From positions 682,001 to 746,000 of the forward strand of contig NZ_JACHJL010000002.1 of the NCBI RefSeq assembly GCF_014203645.1: a stretch of 64,000 bases of DNA, written 5' to 3'. Shown one piece after another: positions 25,036-34,069 of this stretch. Numbering within the stretch: position 1 is the first letter of the stretch; each line of letters begins with the position of its first letter. Position numbers and translations under genes: made by a program. This stretch comes from Streptomyces zagrosensis. Lineage in GTDB: Bacteria > Actinomycetota > Actinomycetes > Streptomycetales > Streptomycetaceae. The notes beneath the pieces were generated by a model. That model did not search any database. It was not told the origin of the DNA and was given only the letters and a program-made list of their open reading frames with translations.

Positions 25036-28019
25036 GACTGCCTCCCCAGGGCTACGAGTTCGGCGAGGTCGGCGTCGGACAGTTCGGTCAGGGCTGCCTC
25101 GCCGGAGCCGACGACGGCGTCGGCGAGGGCGCGCTTGGCTTCGAGTAGCTTCGCTACCTTGTCCTCCACGGTTCCCTCCGCGAGGAGCTTGTGCACCTGG
25201 ACGGGTTTGTCCTGGCCGATGCGGTAGGCGCGGTCGGTGGCCTGGTCCTCGACGGCCGGGTTCCACCAGCGGTCGTAGTGCACGACGTGAGTGGCGCGGG
25301 TGAGATTGAGCCCGGTGCCCGCAGCCTTCAACGACAGCAGGAACACCGGCACTTCACCGCGCTGGAAGCGGTCCACCATCTCCTCGCGCCGCGCGACGGG
25401 GGTGGCACCATGCAGGAAGAGAGTGGGGATGCCGCGCTCGGCGAGATGCCTCTCCAGCAAGGCCGCCATCTGCTTGTACTGCGTGAAGACCAGCACGGAT
25501 TCGCCTTCGGCGGTGATGGTGTCGAGGAGTTCGTCGAGCAGGTCGAGCTTGCCGGAGCGGCCCCGCAGGGGAGTGCGCTGACGCAGGCTGTGCTCTTTCA
25601 GATACTGGGCGGGGTGGTTGCAGATCTGCTTCAGCGCGGTGAGCAGCTTGAGTACCAAACCGCGTCGGGCGATGCCCTGCGACTCCGCGATCTCCGCCAT
25701 GGTCTCGCGGACCTGTGCCTCGTACAGGCTGGTCTGCTCGGCCGTCAGCGGGACGACGTGGTCGGTCTCGGTCTTGGGCGGCAGTTCGGGCGCGACGCCG
25801 GGGTCGGACTTCTTGCGGCGCAACAGGAAGGGACGTACGAGACGGGACAGGCGCTCGGCTGCCTCGGAATCCTCGCCCGCCTCGATGGCGCGGGCATGCC
25901 GGTCGCGGAAGGCGGTGAGTGAACCGAGGAGCCCGGGGGTGGTCCAGTCGAGCAGTGCCCACAGCTCGGAGAGGTTGTTCTCCACGGGGGTGCCGGTGAG
26001 GGCGACGCGGGCGCGGGCGGGCAGGGCACGCAGCTCGCGGGCGGTGACGGCGTAGGGGTTCTTGACGTGCTGGGCCTCGTCGGCGGCCACCAGTGACCAG
26101 GCTGTCTCGGCAAGCACTTCGCGGTCGCGGCGCAGCACCCCGTAGGTGACCAGGACGATCTCGTCGCCGGCCAGGTCCTTGAGGTGGCGGTCGCCGCCGT
26201 GGTAACGGCGTACGGGGGTGAGCGGTGCGAATCTGGCGGCCTCGCGCTGCCAGTTGCCGAGCAGGGAGGCCGGGCAGACCACAAGGGTGGGGCCCGCGGT
26301 GGTGGGGTCGCTCTGGCGGTGCAGGTGCAGAGCGAGCAAGGTGATGGTCTTGCCCAGGCCCATGTCGTCGGCGAGACAGCCGCCAAGGCCGAGTGCGCAC
26401 ATCTCGGCCAACCAGGTCAGGCCCCGCTTCTGGTACTCGCGCAACGTGGCCTTGAGGGCGGCGGGCTGGGGCACGGGCGTGCGGGACTCGGGGTCGCGGA
26501 TACGAGCGACCAAGTCGCCGAACGCGCCGACCGCCGCACAGGGGACCCGGTCACCGTCCCTTCCCCAGCCTCCGGCCGGGGGGACCCCCATCTCGCTTCG
26601 CTCGGCCTCGCCGGTCAGGGCGGCGCTCAACGCCTCCATGGGGGTGAGTGGTTCCATCCGGCGGCGCTTGGCGCGGGCCACCAGCTTCGGGCCGGCGACC
26701 ACCCACTGGTCGCGAAGCCGAACGAGGGGACGGCGTGACTCTGCGAGAGCATCCATCTCGGCCTCGGTGAGAGGCTCGCCGCCGAGGGAGAGCTGCCAGC
26801 GAAAGTCGAGGAGGGCCTCGGCGTCCAGTAGGCCGCCTGTGGTGGAACCGGGGGCGGTGCGCTGCCCGATCTCCGCGGTCGCGGTGAGCGCCTTGACCAG
26901 GCCGCGCGGCCAGTGCACGGCGACACCGGCCGCGCGCAGCACGTCCGTGGCGTCCCCGAGGAGATCGAAGGCTTCGTCGTCGGTCAACCGGAGCTGATCG
27001 GGAGCGGCATCGTCGAGCAACCTCCGCAGCGGGGGCCAGGCGCGGGCGCCGCGGCGCAGGGCGAGAAGGGTCTCGGTCTCGGCGCGTGGGCCGAGTAGCC
27101 GCTCCACTTCGGTCGGCTCGCTCCACAGTCGTGCGGCCTCGATGACGAGCGCCGGGTCCGCCGCGGTGTGCAGTTGCAGGACGGTCCGGAACTGCCGTCG
27201 GCGTCCCTCGGGTACGTCTACGCGCAGGGAGACACTGACCTCGGCGGTGAGCGCCGCCTGGGTTTCCTCGGCCCATTCACGCAAGGTGGGCACGGCGCGG
27301 GGCTCGCGCCAGGCATACGGCAGCGCTCCCATGGCGAGCGGTGCGGCCGGCGTACGGACCAGATCATCGGCGACCGCGTCGCAGAACTGGCGTACCAGCG
27401 CAGCCGGTTCGGCGATCCGCAGCGGAGCAGGGCCAGGCTCGGGCAGGCAGTGTGCGTGTGGCGGGAAGGCGGCGGCCAGGGCGTCCAGCGTTTGGCGCTG
27501 GGCGGCGGTGCAAGGTCCCACCTGCCAGGTGTCGTAACCGGCGGGGGTGAGGGCCGGGTGGAAGCGGCCGTCGGCGAGCAGTCGCAGCGCGAAGCGAGTG
27601 GCGGCCTGCCAGGCGGCGCCGGAAGGATGCGTCGGCTCGGCATGGGTCAGGGCGGAGACAGCGACGGCGACAGGCAGCGCGTACCCCTCGACCCTGCGCC
27701 GCCTGACCGAGCGGCCGTGCGGCAGGACCAGCTCCACCACCTCGGTCTCAAGGCCGGTGGGCGCCATACTGTCTCCGGCTGCTGCCCCGGTCGGCTTCCA
27801 CAGCAGCAGCCGCCCAAGGCGGGCGGGCTCACCGGGCAGAAACACCGCCGCCCAGCCGACGCCGAGCAGCTCCCTCACGAAGGCGGATGTTCCCTGCCGG
27901 GCCAGCGGCGGTCCGCTCCCCGCGCCCGTACTCGGCTCTCGTACGACGACTCGTGCCACTCTCTTCCGCCCTGTCGCTTGCCGGACCCTCCCCCTGGGCC
28001 GCTCACTACCGAACCCCAC
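25032..28019 (-). CDS. SNF2-family ATPase/helicase, partner of the SWIM protein
   Basis: Up to 995 residues (GTG 28019; internal starts are possible because the first 25 residues are Arg-rich and unconserved). An N-terminal region of about 450 residues precedes the SNF2 core: DDMGLGKTITLLALHL (Walker A, about 550-565), VAADEAQHVKNP (DEAQ box), ALTGTPVENNLSELW, and helicase C motifs LVFTQYKQMAALLERHL and QATDRAYRIGQDKPVQVHKL. It moves along or remodels double-stranded DNA by ATP hydrolysis. A 15-residue GVPPAGGWGRDGD segment before the core looks derived from an inserted repeat. Confidence 0.92.
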   Translation of the reverse strand: MGFGSERPRGRVRQATGRKRVARVVVREPSTGAGSGPPLARQGTSAFVRELLGVGWAAVFLPGEPARLGRLLLWKPTGAAAGDSMAPTGLETEVVELVLPHGRSVRRRRVEGYALPVAVAVSALTHAEPTHPSGAAWQAATRFALRLLADGRFHPALTPAGYDTWQVGPCTAAQRQTLDALAAAFPPHAHCLPEPGPAPLRIAEPAALVRQFCDAVADDLVRTPAAPLAMGALPYAWREPRAVPTLREWAEETQAALTAEVSVSLRVDVPEGRRRQFRTVLQLHTAADPALVIEAARLWSEPTEVERLLGPRAETETLLALRRGARAWPPLRRLLDDAAPDQLRLTDDEAFDLLGDATDVLRAAGVAVHWPRGLVKALTATAEIGQRTAPGSTTGGLLDAEALLDFRWQLSLGGEPLTEAEMDALAESRRPLVRLRDQWVVAGPKLVARAKRRRMEPLTPMEALSAALTGEAERSEMGVPPAGGWGRDGDRVPCAAVGAFGDLVARIRDPESRTPVPQPAALKATLREYQKRGLTWLAEMCALGLGGCLADDMGLGKTITLLALHLHRQSDPTTAGPTLVVCPASLLGNWQREAARFAPLTPVRRYHGGDRHLKDLAGDEIVLVTYGVLRRDREVLAETAWSLVAADEAQHVKNPYAVTARELRALPARARVALTGTPVENNLSELWALLDWTTPGLLGSLTAFRDRHARAIEAGEDSEAAERLSRLVRPFLLRRKKSDPGVAPELPPKTETDHVVPLTAEQTSLYEAQVRETMAEIAESQGIARRGLVLKLLTALKQICNHPAQYLKEHSLRQRTPLRGRSGKLDLLDELLDTITAEGESVLVFTQYKQMAALLERHLAERGIPTLFLHGATPVARREEMVDRFQRGEVPVFLLSLKAAGTGLNLTRATHVVHYDRWWNPAVEDQATDRAYRIGQDKPVQVHKLLAEGTVEDKVAKLLEAKRALADAVVGSGEAALTELSDADLAELVALGRQS

Positions 28020-28143
28020 CAGGCAACGTCACAAGCTGGCAACCGCGAGCCTTGGTTTGGCCGACGGCGACGGCGCCGCAACGGATACGCCGCTGCTGAA
28101 CACACCGGTCCTCAACCGTACGGTGCAGCGCTACGGTGAGGCC

Positions 28144-28590
28144 ATGAGCACCTGGGCCCCAGCCGCGCTGGAGGCGTTGATCGAAGAGGCCACCCGCGAC
28201 GCCTACGGCGAGGATGAGCAGCTCACCGGCTTCTTCACGATGATCGAGGAGAGCCTTGTCGTGCCGTTCACCACGACTGTTCTCGGCGTCGAGGTGAGCG
28301 TGGTCGGCGTCGATCTGGCCGAGGACGCACGCGTGGTCGCACGCTGCGCCCGGGGGACGGCCCGACAAAACATCGGAATTGTGGACCTGCCGCTGCCGGA
28401 ACCCGCCCCCGAGGGCGCGCAATGGATCGAGGCATACCGCATTGGACCCGCTGAACTGGCGCGTCGTACAACTGCCCAGCTGAGCTGCTGCTCGAAGGGC
28501 CAGTCGCCCCGATTGCCACTGACCGGGCCGACTGCGGGAAACAGGGGAGAAATGGCGCGCATACTGGCGAATGCTTGTCGCCATGGCTGA
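28144..28590 (+). CDS. CcbP-like calcium-binding family protein
   Basis: 148 residues from ATG 28144. The N-terminal half, DAYGEDEQLTGFFTMIEESL then VPFTTTVLGVEVSVVGVDL, matches my memory of the CcbP calcium-binding family (PF11535): an acidic helix followed by a beta barrel. Family members are usually about 115-120 residues; after GAQWIEAYR the sequence here continues for 45 residues with no similarity, suggesting a 3' change or frameshift. Last codons overlap the antitoxin gene start. Function in the family is not well defined. Confidence 0.6.
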   Translation: MSTWAPAALEALIEEATRDAYGEDEQLTGFFTMIEESLVVPFTTTVLGVEVSVVGVDLAEDARVVARCARGTARQNIGIVDLPLPEPAPEGAQWIEAYRIGPAELARRTTAQLSCCSKGQSPRLPLTGPTAGNRGEMARILANACRHG

Positions 28591-28831
28591 CACCACCCGC
28601 ATCATAGTGACCCTCCCCACCGAGCAGGTGGCAGAGCTGAAGAAGATCACGGACAACATCTCCGGCTACGTGGCCGCAGCGGTCGCCAGGCAGATCCGGC
28701 ACCAACTCTTGGTGGCCGACCTGCGTAGCCACACAGATGAGCACGGGGCCTTCAGTGCGGAAGAGTTGGCCGAGGCGCGGGCGCGGATCTTCGGTACGAC
28801 ACAGGCCGCCGGTGGCGCGAGCGGCGCGTGA
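28583..28831 (+). CDS. Antitoxin-like protein of a VapBC-type pair
   Basis: 82 residues from ATG 28583 (another in-frame start lies at 28571). The start ADTTRIIVTLPTEQVAELKK is a ribbon-helix-helix-like DNA-binding strand and helix, and the C-terminal part (TDEHGAFSAEELAEARARIF) is the acidic toxin-binding tail seen in VapB/CopG-type antitoxins. Its TGA overlaps the GTG of the following PIN-domain pseudogene, the standard antitoxin-toxin coupling. Confidence 0.7.
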   Translation: MADTTRIIVTLPTEQVAELKKITDNISGYVAAAVARQIRHQLLVADLRSHTDEHGAFSAEELAEARARIFGTTQAAGGASGA

Positions 28832-29205
28832 GCGGGCACATTGAGACCGTCGTCCTGGACGACGAAGGGCTGTCGGCCTGAGTGGCGCAGGACCGGAAGG
28901 TTCTGGCGATGTTCCAGGTGCTCCACGACATGCGAGCGGACCTCGTCGTCAGCGCCAACACCATCGCGGAGGTGAGCCACGCCAGGGTGAATCCGGCCCG
29001 ACTGCAATGGGCGCTCTCCCGGGTCAAGGTGGAGCCGGTCACGGAGACAGTGGCCAAGGCGGCGGCACAACTGCTCAAGGGCGCCGTCTGCACGGACACG
29101 GGTACGCGATCGACGCCACCGTCGCGGAAGCGGCTTTGCGCGCCTGCCCGTCGCTCCAGTTCCCGCAGGGCGGGTACTCCAGCGCTGCCGAAGAGGCGGG
29201 CGTAG
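28828..29205 (+). pseudogene. PIN-domain (VapC-like) toxin, inactivated
   Basis: Begins GTG 28828 with VVLDDEGLSA, the PIN-domain start where Asp coordinates metal, then hits a TGA at 28879 where the family has Trp. The frame continues VAQDRKVLAMFQVL, LVVSANTIAEV and ARVNPARLQWAL, then shifts near 29085-29100: the true continuation GLHGHGYAIDATVAEAALRA is found in the +1 frame. Two independent lesions mean no active toxin. The upstream antitoxin frame is intact. Confidence 0.75.
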
Positions 29206-29254
29206 TGACCTGCGGTGGAGCCAAGAGTGGTGGGGTCTCTGAACGGCAGTTCAG

Positions 29255-30427
29255 TTACCCCAGGGACCTTCGTACTGCGTCAACCAGCGATGTCGCACGT
29301 ACGTCGTCGGAACCGCTGATGATGTGGTTCATCGCGTAGCCGAATGCGATCCCGTGTTCAGGGTCGGCGAAGCCGAGTGAGCCGCCTCGGCCGGTGTGGC
29401 CGAAGGAGGTGGGGCCGATCATGGGGTTGGCCTCGGTGGACAGCATGAAGCCCGAGCCGAAGCGGCTCGGCGTCACCATCACCTGATCTATGCCAGTGGC
29501 CTGTTCCTTGGCAGCCGACGCGAGGGCGTCCGGTGTAAGAAGGCGTACGCCGTCCACCTCGCTGATCAGCGCGGCGTACATGCGGGCCAGGCTGTGTGCG
29601 GTACCGATGCCGTTGGAGGACGGGAGTTCCGCAGCCTGCACCTCGGGCGAGTTGAAGTCGATGTTGGCAGGATCGGTGACCTGGAATGCCCTGTTACTGA
29701 GGGAGTGCGGGTCGCTCCAGGCAGCAACCTGATCGCGGAGTTCCTCGGGAATCTCTTCCTGTGGCACGGTAGTGAGGTCGGCCTCGGGTTGCCGGTACGT
29801 CATCCGGCTGACCCGGTCGCGTTCGCTCGCCGGCAGCCCGATGAAGAAGTCCAGTGCCAGTGGGGCGGCGATCTCGTCGGCGAAGAAACGGCCCGGCGTG
29901 CGCCCGGACACCCGGCGGATCACTTCGCCGACCAGCCAGCCGAAGGTCCGCCCGTGATAGCCATGGGCGGTGCCCGGTGTCCACTGTGGGCGTTGAGCGG
30001 CCAACGCGGCCACCATGGGCTGCCAGGCCAACGCCTCGGCCAGCGGGATCGGTTGGTCCAACGCGACCACGCCGGCCTGGTGGGACAACAACCAGCGCAC
30101 CGGGATGTCCGCCTTGCCGTTCGCGGCGAACTCCGGCCAGTACGTGGCCACCGGGGCGTCCAGGTCCAGCGCGCCGCGCTGGGCCAGCAGATGCGCTGCG
30201 GTAGCGGTGGCTCCCTTGGTCGCTGAGTAGACCAGCTGCAGCGTGTCCCGCTCCCACGGACGACTGGTTTCGAGGTCGGCTATCCCGCCCCAAAGGTCCA
30301 CCACCGGCCGACCGCCCTGGTACACGCACACCGCGGCGCCGATGTCTCGGTGCTCCTCAAGGTTCGCCTCGAACGCCTCACGCACTGGCTCGAACCCGGC
30401 CGCGACCTCACCGTTGATCGTCGTCAT
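29255..30427 (-). CDS. Beta-lactamase-fold serine hydrolase (class C-like esterase)
   Basis: 390 residues from ATG 30427. The active-site motifs are SATK (Ser-x-x-Lys, in QLVYSATKGATA, about residue 69), YHGRTFGWLVGEV (Tyr as general base) and HTGRGG near the C-terminus. Residues FGYAMNHI close the fold. The EstB-like group (PF00144) hydrolyses short-chain esters or amides and rarely beta-lactams. No signal peptide, so cytoplasmic. It is downstream of, and on the same strand as, the XRE/TPR regulator at 30497. Confidence 0.88.
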   Translation of the reverse strand: MTTINGEVAAGFEPVREAFEANLEEHRDIGAAVCVYQGGRPVVDLWGGIADLETSRPWERDTLQLVYSATKGATATAAHLLAQRGALDLDAPVATYWPEFAANGKADIPVRWLLSHQAGVVALDQPIPLAEALAWQPMVAALAAQRPQWTPGTAHGYHGRTFGWLVGEVIRRVSGRTPGRFFADEIAAPLALDFFIGLPASERDRVSRMTYRQPEADLTTVPQEEIPEELRDQVAAWSDPHSLSNRAFQVTDPANIDFNSPEVQAAELPSSNGIGTAHSLARMYAALISEVDGVRLLTPDALASAAKEQATGIDQVMVTPSRFGSGFMLSTEANPMIGPTSFGHTGRGGSLGFADPEHGIAFGYAMNHIISGSDDVRATSLVDAVRRSLG

Positions 30428-30496
30428 GCGGCCCATCCTGGCATTCCGGCGGCTTGCTGCGCGGGGGCTCCTTCGGAGTGGGCAGCCCCGTATCGA

Positions 30497-31840
30497 TCAA
30501 GCTGCATCGGGCACCGCCTGGAGGCGCTCGCGGAACTCGCGGACGGCTGGCACGGACTTGTGAGGTTGGAGCTGTCCGGAGAACTCCTTCAGGCGGTCGA
30601 GGGCACGTACGGAGCTGACGTTCTCTTCGAGGAGCGCGACGCCATAGTTGGCGGCGTCGAGGGCTCCGTCGAGGTCGTTGCCGACGAGACGGGCTTCGGC
30701 CAGGCGGCTGGAGCGTACGGCCTTGTCCCGAGGCGTGGCCTGTTTGACGGAGGTCTCCAGTGAGCGTGTCGCGCGCTCTAACTGTCCTATGCGCAAGAGA
30801 ACTTTGCCTTCGGTGGACTTCAGTTGGGCCTCTCCGAACCAGCCGAGCCAGTCCGGGTTCTCTTCCACTGTGTGGCGCTCCCAAAGGGAGGAGGCCCGGT
30901 TGAGTGCTGTACCGGCCCTTTGGTCGTCTCCGTTGCGGGAGAGTGCTTCGGCCTTGTGCAGGTAGAGGAAGGACTGAGTGAAGGGCGACAGTGTGCGAGG
31001 GGCGTTGTCGAGGGCGGTCGAGATGAGGCCGACTCGGTCTGTGGTCCTTCCGGCTTCGGAGACGTGGACTCCCATTTCCGCCAGTACGAAGGCTCCGAAG
31101 GCGTCGTCTCCGGCGGTGCGGGCACTGCGCATGGCCCCGATGTAGTAGCGCTGTCCGGCGGATCGCAGCCCGGCGTCGTAGGCCATCCAGCCGGTCAGGT
31201 GCGATACGCGGGCCGCTAGCGCGTAGAGGCGGATGCGGATCTCGTCCGTGTATCGGCCGGCGGTCAACAGGCCACTGATCAGGGCGAGGTCACCGCGTGC
31301 CTGCTCCAGGAGCCGGGCACCTCCGAGTTGGTCGTCGAGCGTGCGGAGGGTGCTGATGCGCTGCTCGATCGTAGAGACCATCGTGTCGGTGACGCGGTCG
31401 CCGTTGAGAGCGGATGCGAAGGCAGAGGGCGCCTCCGCCCAGCTTGCTGCCAGCCCTGTCAGGGCGACGCCGGTGATGGTGAGAAACCCCCGACGGTCCA
31501 TGCGGCCACTCCCCACCAGATCAGCCAGTGCCTCGACGGTACCGGCCTCCGTCCAGGGAGCAGTGAGACCGGTGACCCCCCATACGGGGAGCCATCGCGG
31601 CCATCCCTCGGCCTGAGCCTGTTCGTACGGGATGTGCAGCAGGTCGGCGAGGACGCGTTGCGCGTCGGCGTCCGGTTCCTGGCCATGCTCCCACTTCCAC
31701 ATGGTGGTGCGGTTGGTCGCCAAGGGGAGGCCCATTTCCCGGCCTCGCGCCTGCATGAGTCGGGCCAGCTCGGCTTTCCCCCAGCCGCGCGACTGGCGGA
31801 CGAAGGTCAGTGGGTGGACTGCTAACGGCTCACCAGGCAC
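30497..31840 (-). CDS. XRE-family regulator with TPR-like domain (second copy type)
   Basis: 447 residues from GTG 31840, with CAGGAG 10 bases upstream. The N-terminal HTH (RQSRGWGKAELARLMQARG then TNRTTMWKWEHGQEPD) is followed by a hydrophobic segment (GFLTITGVALTGLAASWAEA) and helical TPR-like repeats including HLTGWMAYDAGLRSAGQRYY, which parallels CYLTGWMAVDEGLNGLAQRYY in the paralogue at 6608-7957. Divergent from an ATPase remnant and upstream of a peptide-JmjC-AKR run. Probably regulates one of these. Confidence 0.82.
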   Translation of the reverse strand: MPGEPLAVHPLTFVRQSRGWGKAELARLMQARGREMGLPLATNRTTMWKWEHGQEPDADAQRVLADLLHIPYEQAQAEGWPRWLPVWGVTGLTAPWTEAGTVEALADLVGSGRMDRRGFLTITGVALTGLAASWAEAPSAFASALNGDRVTDTMVSTIEQRISTLRTLDDQLGGARLLEQARGDLALISGLLTAGRYTDEIRIRLYALAARVSHLTGWMAYDAGLRSAGQRYYIGAMRSARTAGDDAFGAFVLAEMGVHVSEAGRTTDRVGLISTALDNAPRTLSPFTQSFLYLHKAEALSRNGDDQRAGTALNRASSLWERHTVEENPDWLGWFGEAQLKSTEGKVLLRIGQLERATRSLETSVKQATPRDKAVRSSRLAEARLVGNDLDGALDAANYGVALLEENVSSVRALDRLKEFSGQLQPHKSVPAVREFRERLQAVPDAA

Positions 31841-32093
31841 GTCATCGCTCCTGTGTATTCCCGCTCCGCCGTAGCTCGGCGACTACGCGGCGTGTGTGCG
31901 CATGGAGGGGCGTCCCCAAGAGAAACCCCCCAGAAACGTTCCGTGCTAGCACGCTGGAGCCGTTGACTGAGTATCAGCCGACCAGGTGCCACAGGCACAG
32001 GACTTTTGCGGACGGCTCCCCAGTTCGGTGGCTCCATCCCTTTGTCCTCCCTCGGGGATGGAGCCGCTCCCCAGGTCTTTGGAGGCGTCCGTC

Positions 32094-32369
32094 ATGCCCA
32101 CACTCGTCACTCGTCTCGTTCTTGCGGGTACGCACGGAGAGGTATCTGCCGCCCGGCGCGAGGTCATTGACCAGGTGCGTGCGTGGGATGTCCCTCTCGA
32201 TGACGAGACAGCCGACACCATCCGACTGGTTGCCTCCGAGCTCATCACCAACGCGGTGGTTCACGGAGGAGGGCCCATCATCGCCGCGCTGCACCACCGC
32301 CCAGTCGCCACGCCTGGCAGCCACATAGCGAATGCTGGCTCTGGTGCGGACGCGATGACGTCGAGGTGA
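32094..32369 (+). pseudogene. RsbW-like ATP-binding protein, truncated
   Basis: From ATG 32094 (GGAGG eight bases upstream) it encodes EVSAARREVIDQVRAW then DTIRLVASELITNAVVHGGG, the N box of HATPase_c_2 anti-sigma-like kinases. The remaining G1/G2 ATP-lid motifs are absent: after IIAALHHRPVA the frame becomes meaningless and ends at 32369. The usual length is about 130-150 residues. Confidence 0.7.
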
Positions 32370-32521
32370 CGTGGATCGGCCCCGTGCAATCCAGCGGAAT
32401 GCACACCGCGGTCTTCGCCTGCCGCGCCTACCTGTATGAGCTGGACCAGCGCGTCCTGCAGGCCAACATGCGCAAGGACTCAGGCGCCTTGCCCACCGCA
32501 ACCCGCCGAGCTGCTCGCTGA
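32312..32521 (+). pseudogene. C-terminal fragment of a small Cys-containing protein
   Basis: A second frame overlapping the ATPase tail reads HSECWLWCGRDDVEVTWIGP, then MHTAVFACRAYLYELDQRV and ends at TGA 32519. The ordered Trp/Cys residues look like real coding sequence, but no start or 5' half is present, so a deletion appears to have joined this fragment to the ATPase gene. Confidence 0.45.
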
Positions 32522-32620
32522 TCGCCGCCCTTGCGTACTCCGTATTCCCCACGGCCGTGAGGGCGGCCCTGACTTCCCGCCGGAGACCCGGCGGGGGAAC
32601 CGAAGAGGAAGGAGCACGAG

Positions 32621-32788
32621 GTGGCAGAGAAGACAACATCGCCCCCGGCCCAGAGCGGCCTTCTGGTGGCGGTGGAAGAGCTGACCGCCGTGCACGACCG
32701 GTACGACAGCCTACGGTCCGACAACCAGGGCAGTTCCGGCGATTCTCCGTGGCCGGGCGGTGACGGCAACCTGACCGACACCGAATAG
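32621..32788 (+). CDS. Small peptide (55 aa) upstream of a JmjC-type oxygenase
   Basis: Begins GTG at 32621 behind a strong site (GAGGAAGGAG), ends TAG 32786. An alpha-helical N-terminal half (SGLLVAVEELTAVHDRYDSL) is followed by a Gly/Ser/Asp-rich tail with SPWPGGDGN. No cysteine, signal peptide or membrane segment. It lies 84 bases before the JmjC gene. The leader-plus-core layout would suit a ribosomally made peptide precursor modified by the neighbours, but that is inference only; it could equally be a small regulatory protein. Confidence 0.5.
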   Translation: MAEKTTSPPAQSGLLVAVEELTAVHDRYDSLRSDNQGSSGDSPWPGGDGNLTDTE

Positions 32789-32872
32789 CACCAGGCGGCG
32801 GGGGCCGCTCGGTCCGCCAGGGCTGCCCCCGCCGCGGCCGTGCCACGTGCTCGTACTCATGAGGAGGCAGTG

Positions 32873-34069
32873 ATGGAACACCAGTTGATCAACGCCATCG
32901 AGACGGCACTCGGGTGGAAGGGAGTGGACGAGCTCGGCAAAGGCTTCGTGCGGGGAAGTATCGACGACCCCACCCTCGTCTCCCGCATCCTGACTCCGAA
33001 CCGCCTGCTCGACATCGCCATGCGCAGGAGCCTGAACCGCCCCCAGTTCCGGTGTTTCCAGAAGGGCGACGAAGTCCACCCAGCCATCTACTACACCGAC
33101 ACGGTCAGCCCTCGGGGCCAAAGCGTCCCCATGGTCAACATGCGCAGTCTGGGCAGGCTGCTGGAGGAGGGTGCGACGCTCATCCTCGATCAAGCCAACG
33201 TCTTCGACCCGACGATGGAGGTCGCCTGCCGGGCGCTGCAGTGGTGGTCACGCGAGCGCGTGCAGGTCAACGCGTACCTGACGACGAACGACGCTTCGGG
33301 CTTCCCGCTGCACTGGGACGACCATGACGTGCTGATCGTCCAACTCGCCGGTGAGAAGGAGTGGGAAGTACGCGGTACCTCCCGCAATGCGCCCATGTAC
33401 CGCGACGCCGACCCCAACACCACCCCGTCCGAAGAGATCGTCTGGGCGGGGGTGATGAAGACCGGCGACGTGATGCACATCCCCCGAGGCCACTGGCACC
33501 AGGCGACCCGCAACGGCCACGGATCAGGGAACAGCCTGCACGTCACGTTCGGGATCACCCAGCGCACAGGAGCGAGCTGGATGGCCTGGCTGGCCGACTG
33601 GTGCCGCGAGCGTGAAGTCTTCCGGCATGACCTGGGCCGCGCGCACGGGAGCAACACCGAAGCCCTGGCCACCGCGGCCAGTCAGCTGATCGGGGAGCGG
33701 TCCCCGGCCGACTTCCTGGCCGCGTACGAGCAGGCGACGACGCTGCCCCGACACGTGCCCTTCCTCGACGTCCTCGGCCCGCTCGACGCCGTGGTGTGCA
33801 CCACCCACTTCCCGCCGCAGATGAGGGAGAACGACGAAACGGTCGAGGTCATGGTCTCGGGGAAGAAGCTCACCCTCGCGGCCAAGGCCGTACCCGCACT
33901 GCGCTTGCTGCTGAGCGGCAAGCCGGTCCCCCTGCGGCAGGCGGCAGCCGTTGTCGGGACGGATGTAGCGGAGGTCGCCGAGATCCTGGTGAAGGAGGAG
34001 ATATGCGCGACGCTGACCCCCGAATTGTCCTCGGGCTACACCGGTCTCGTCACGAGCGCCGCCTCCTGA
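32873..34069 (+). CDS. JmjC/cupin_4-type Fe(II)/2-oxoglutarate oxygenase
   Basis: 398 residues; ATG 32873 after GAGGAGG. The double-stranded beta helix has metal ligands H147 and D149 in FPLHWDDHDV and the distal His209 in MHIPRGHWHQAT, as in ribosomal oxygenases (YcfD/MINA53) and related peptide hydroxylases (PF08007). A C-terminal helical, winged-helix-like part (LRLLLSGKPVPLRQAAAVVG) also matches that family. The ligand triad is complete, so it is likely active on a peptide or protein side chain. The next gene overlaps it by 67 bases. Confidence 0.82.
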   Translation: MEHQLINAIETALGWKGVDELGKGFVRGSIDDPTLVSRILTPNRLLDIAMRRSLNRPQFRCFQKGDEVHPAIYYTDTVSPRGQSVPMVNMRSLGRLLEEGATLILDQANVFDPTMEVACRALQWWSRERVQVNAYLTTNDASGFPLHWDDHDVLIVQLAGEKEWEVRGTSRNAPMYRDADPNTTPSEEIVWAGVMKTGDVMHIPRGHWHQATRNGHGSGNSLHVTFGITQRTGASWMAWLADWCREREVFRHDLGRAHGSNTEALATAASQLIGERSPADFLAAYEQATTLPRHVPFLDVLGPLDAVVCTTHFPPQMRENDETVEVMVSGKKLTLAAKAVPALRLLLSGKPVPLRQAAAVVGTDVAEVAEILVKEEICATLTPELSSGYTGLVTSAAS

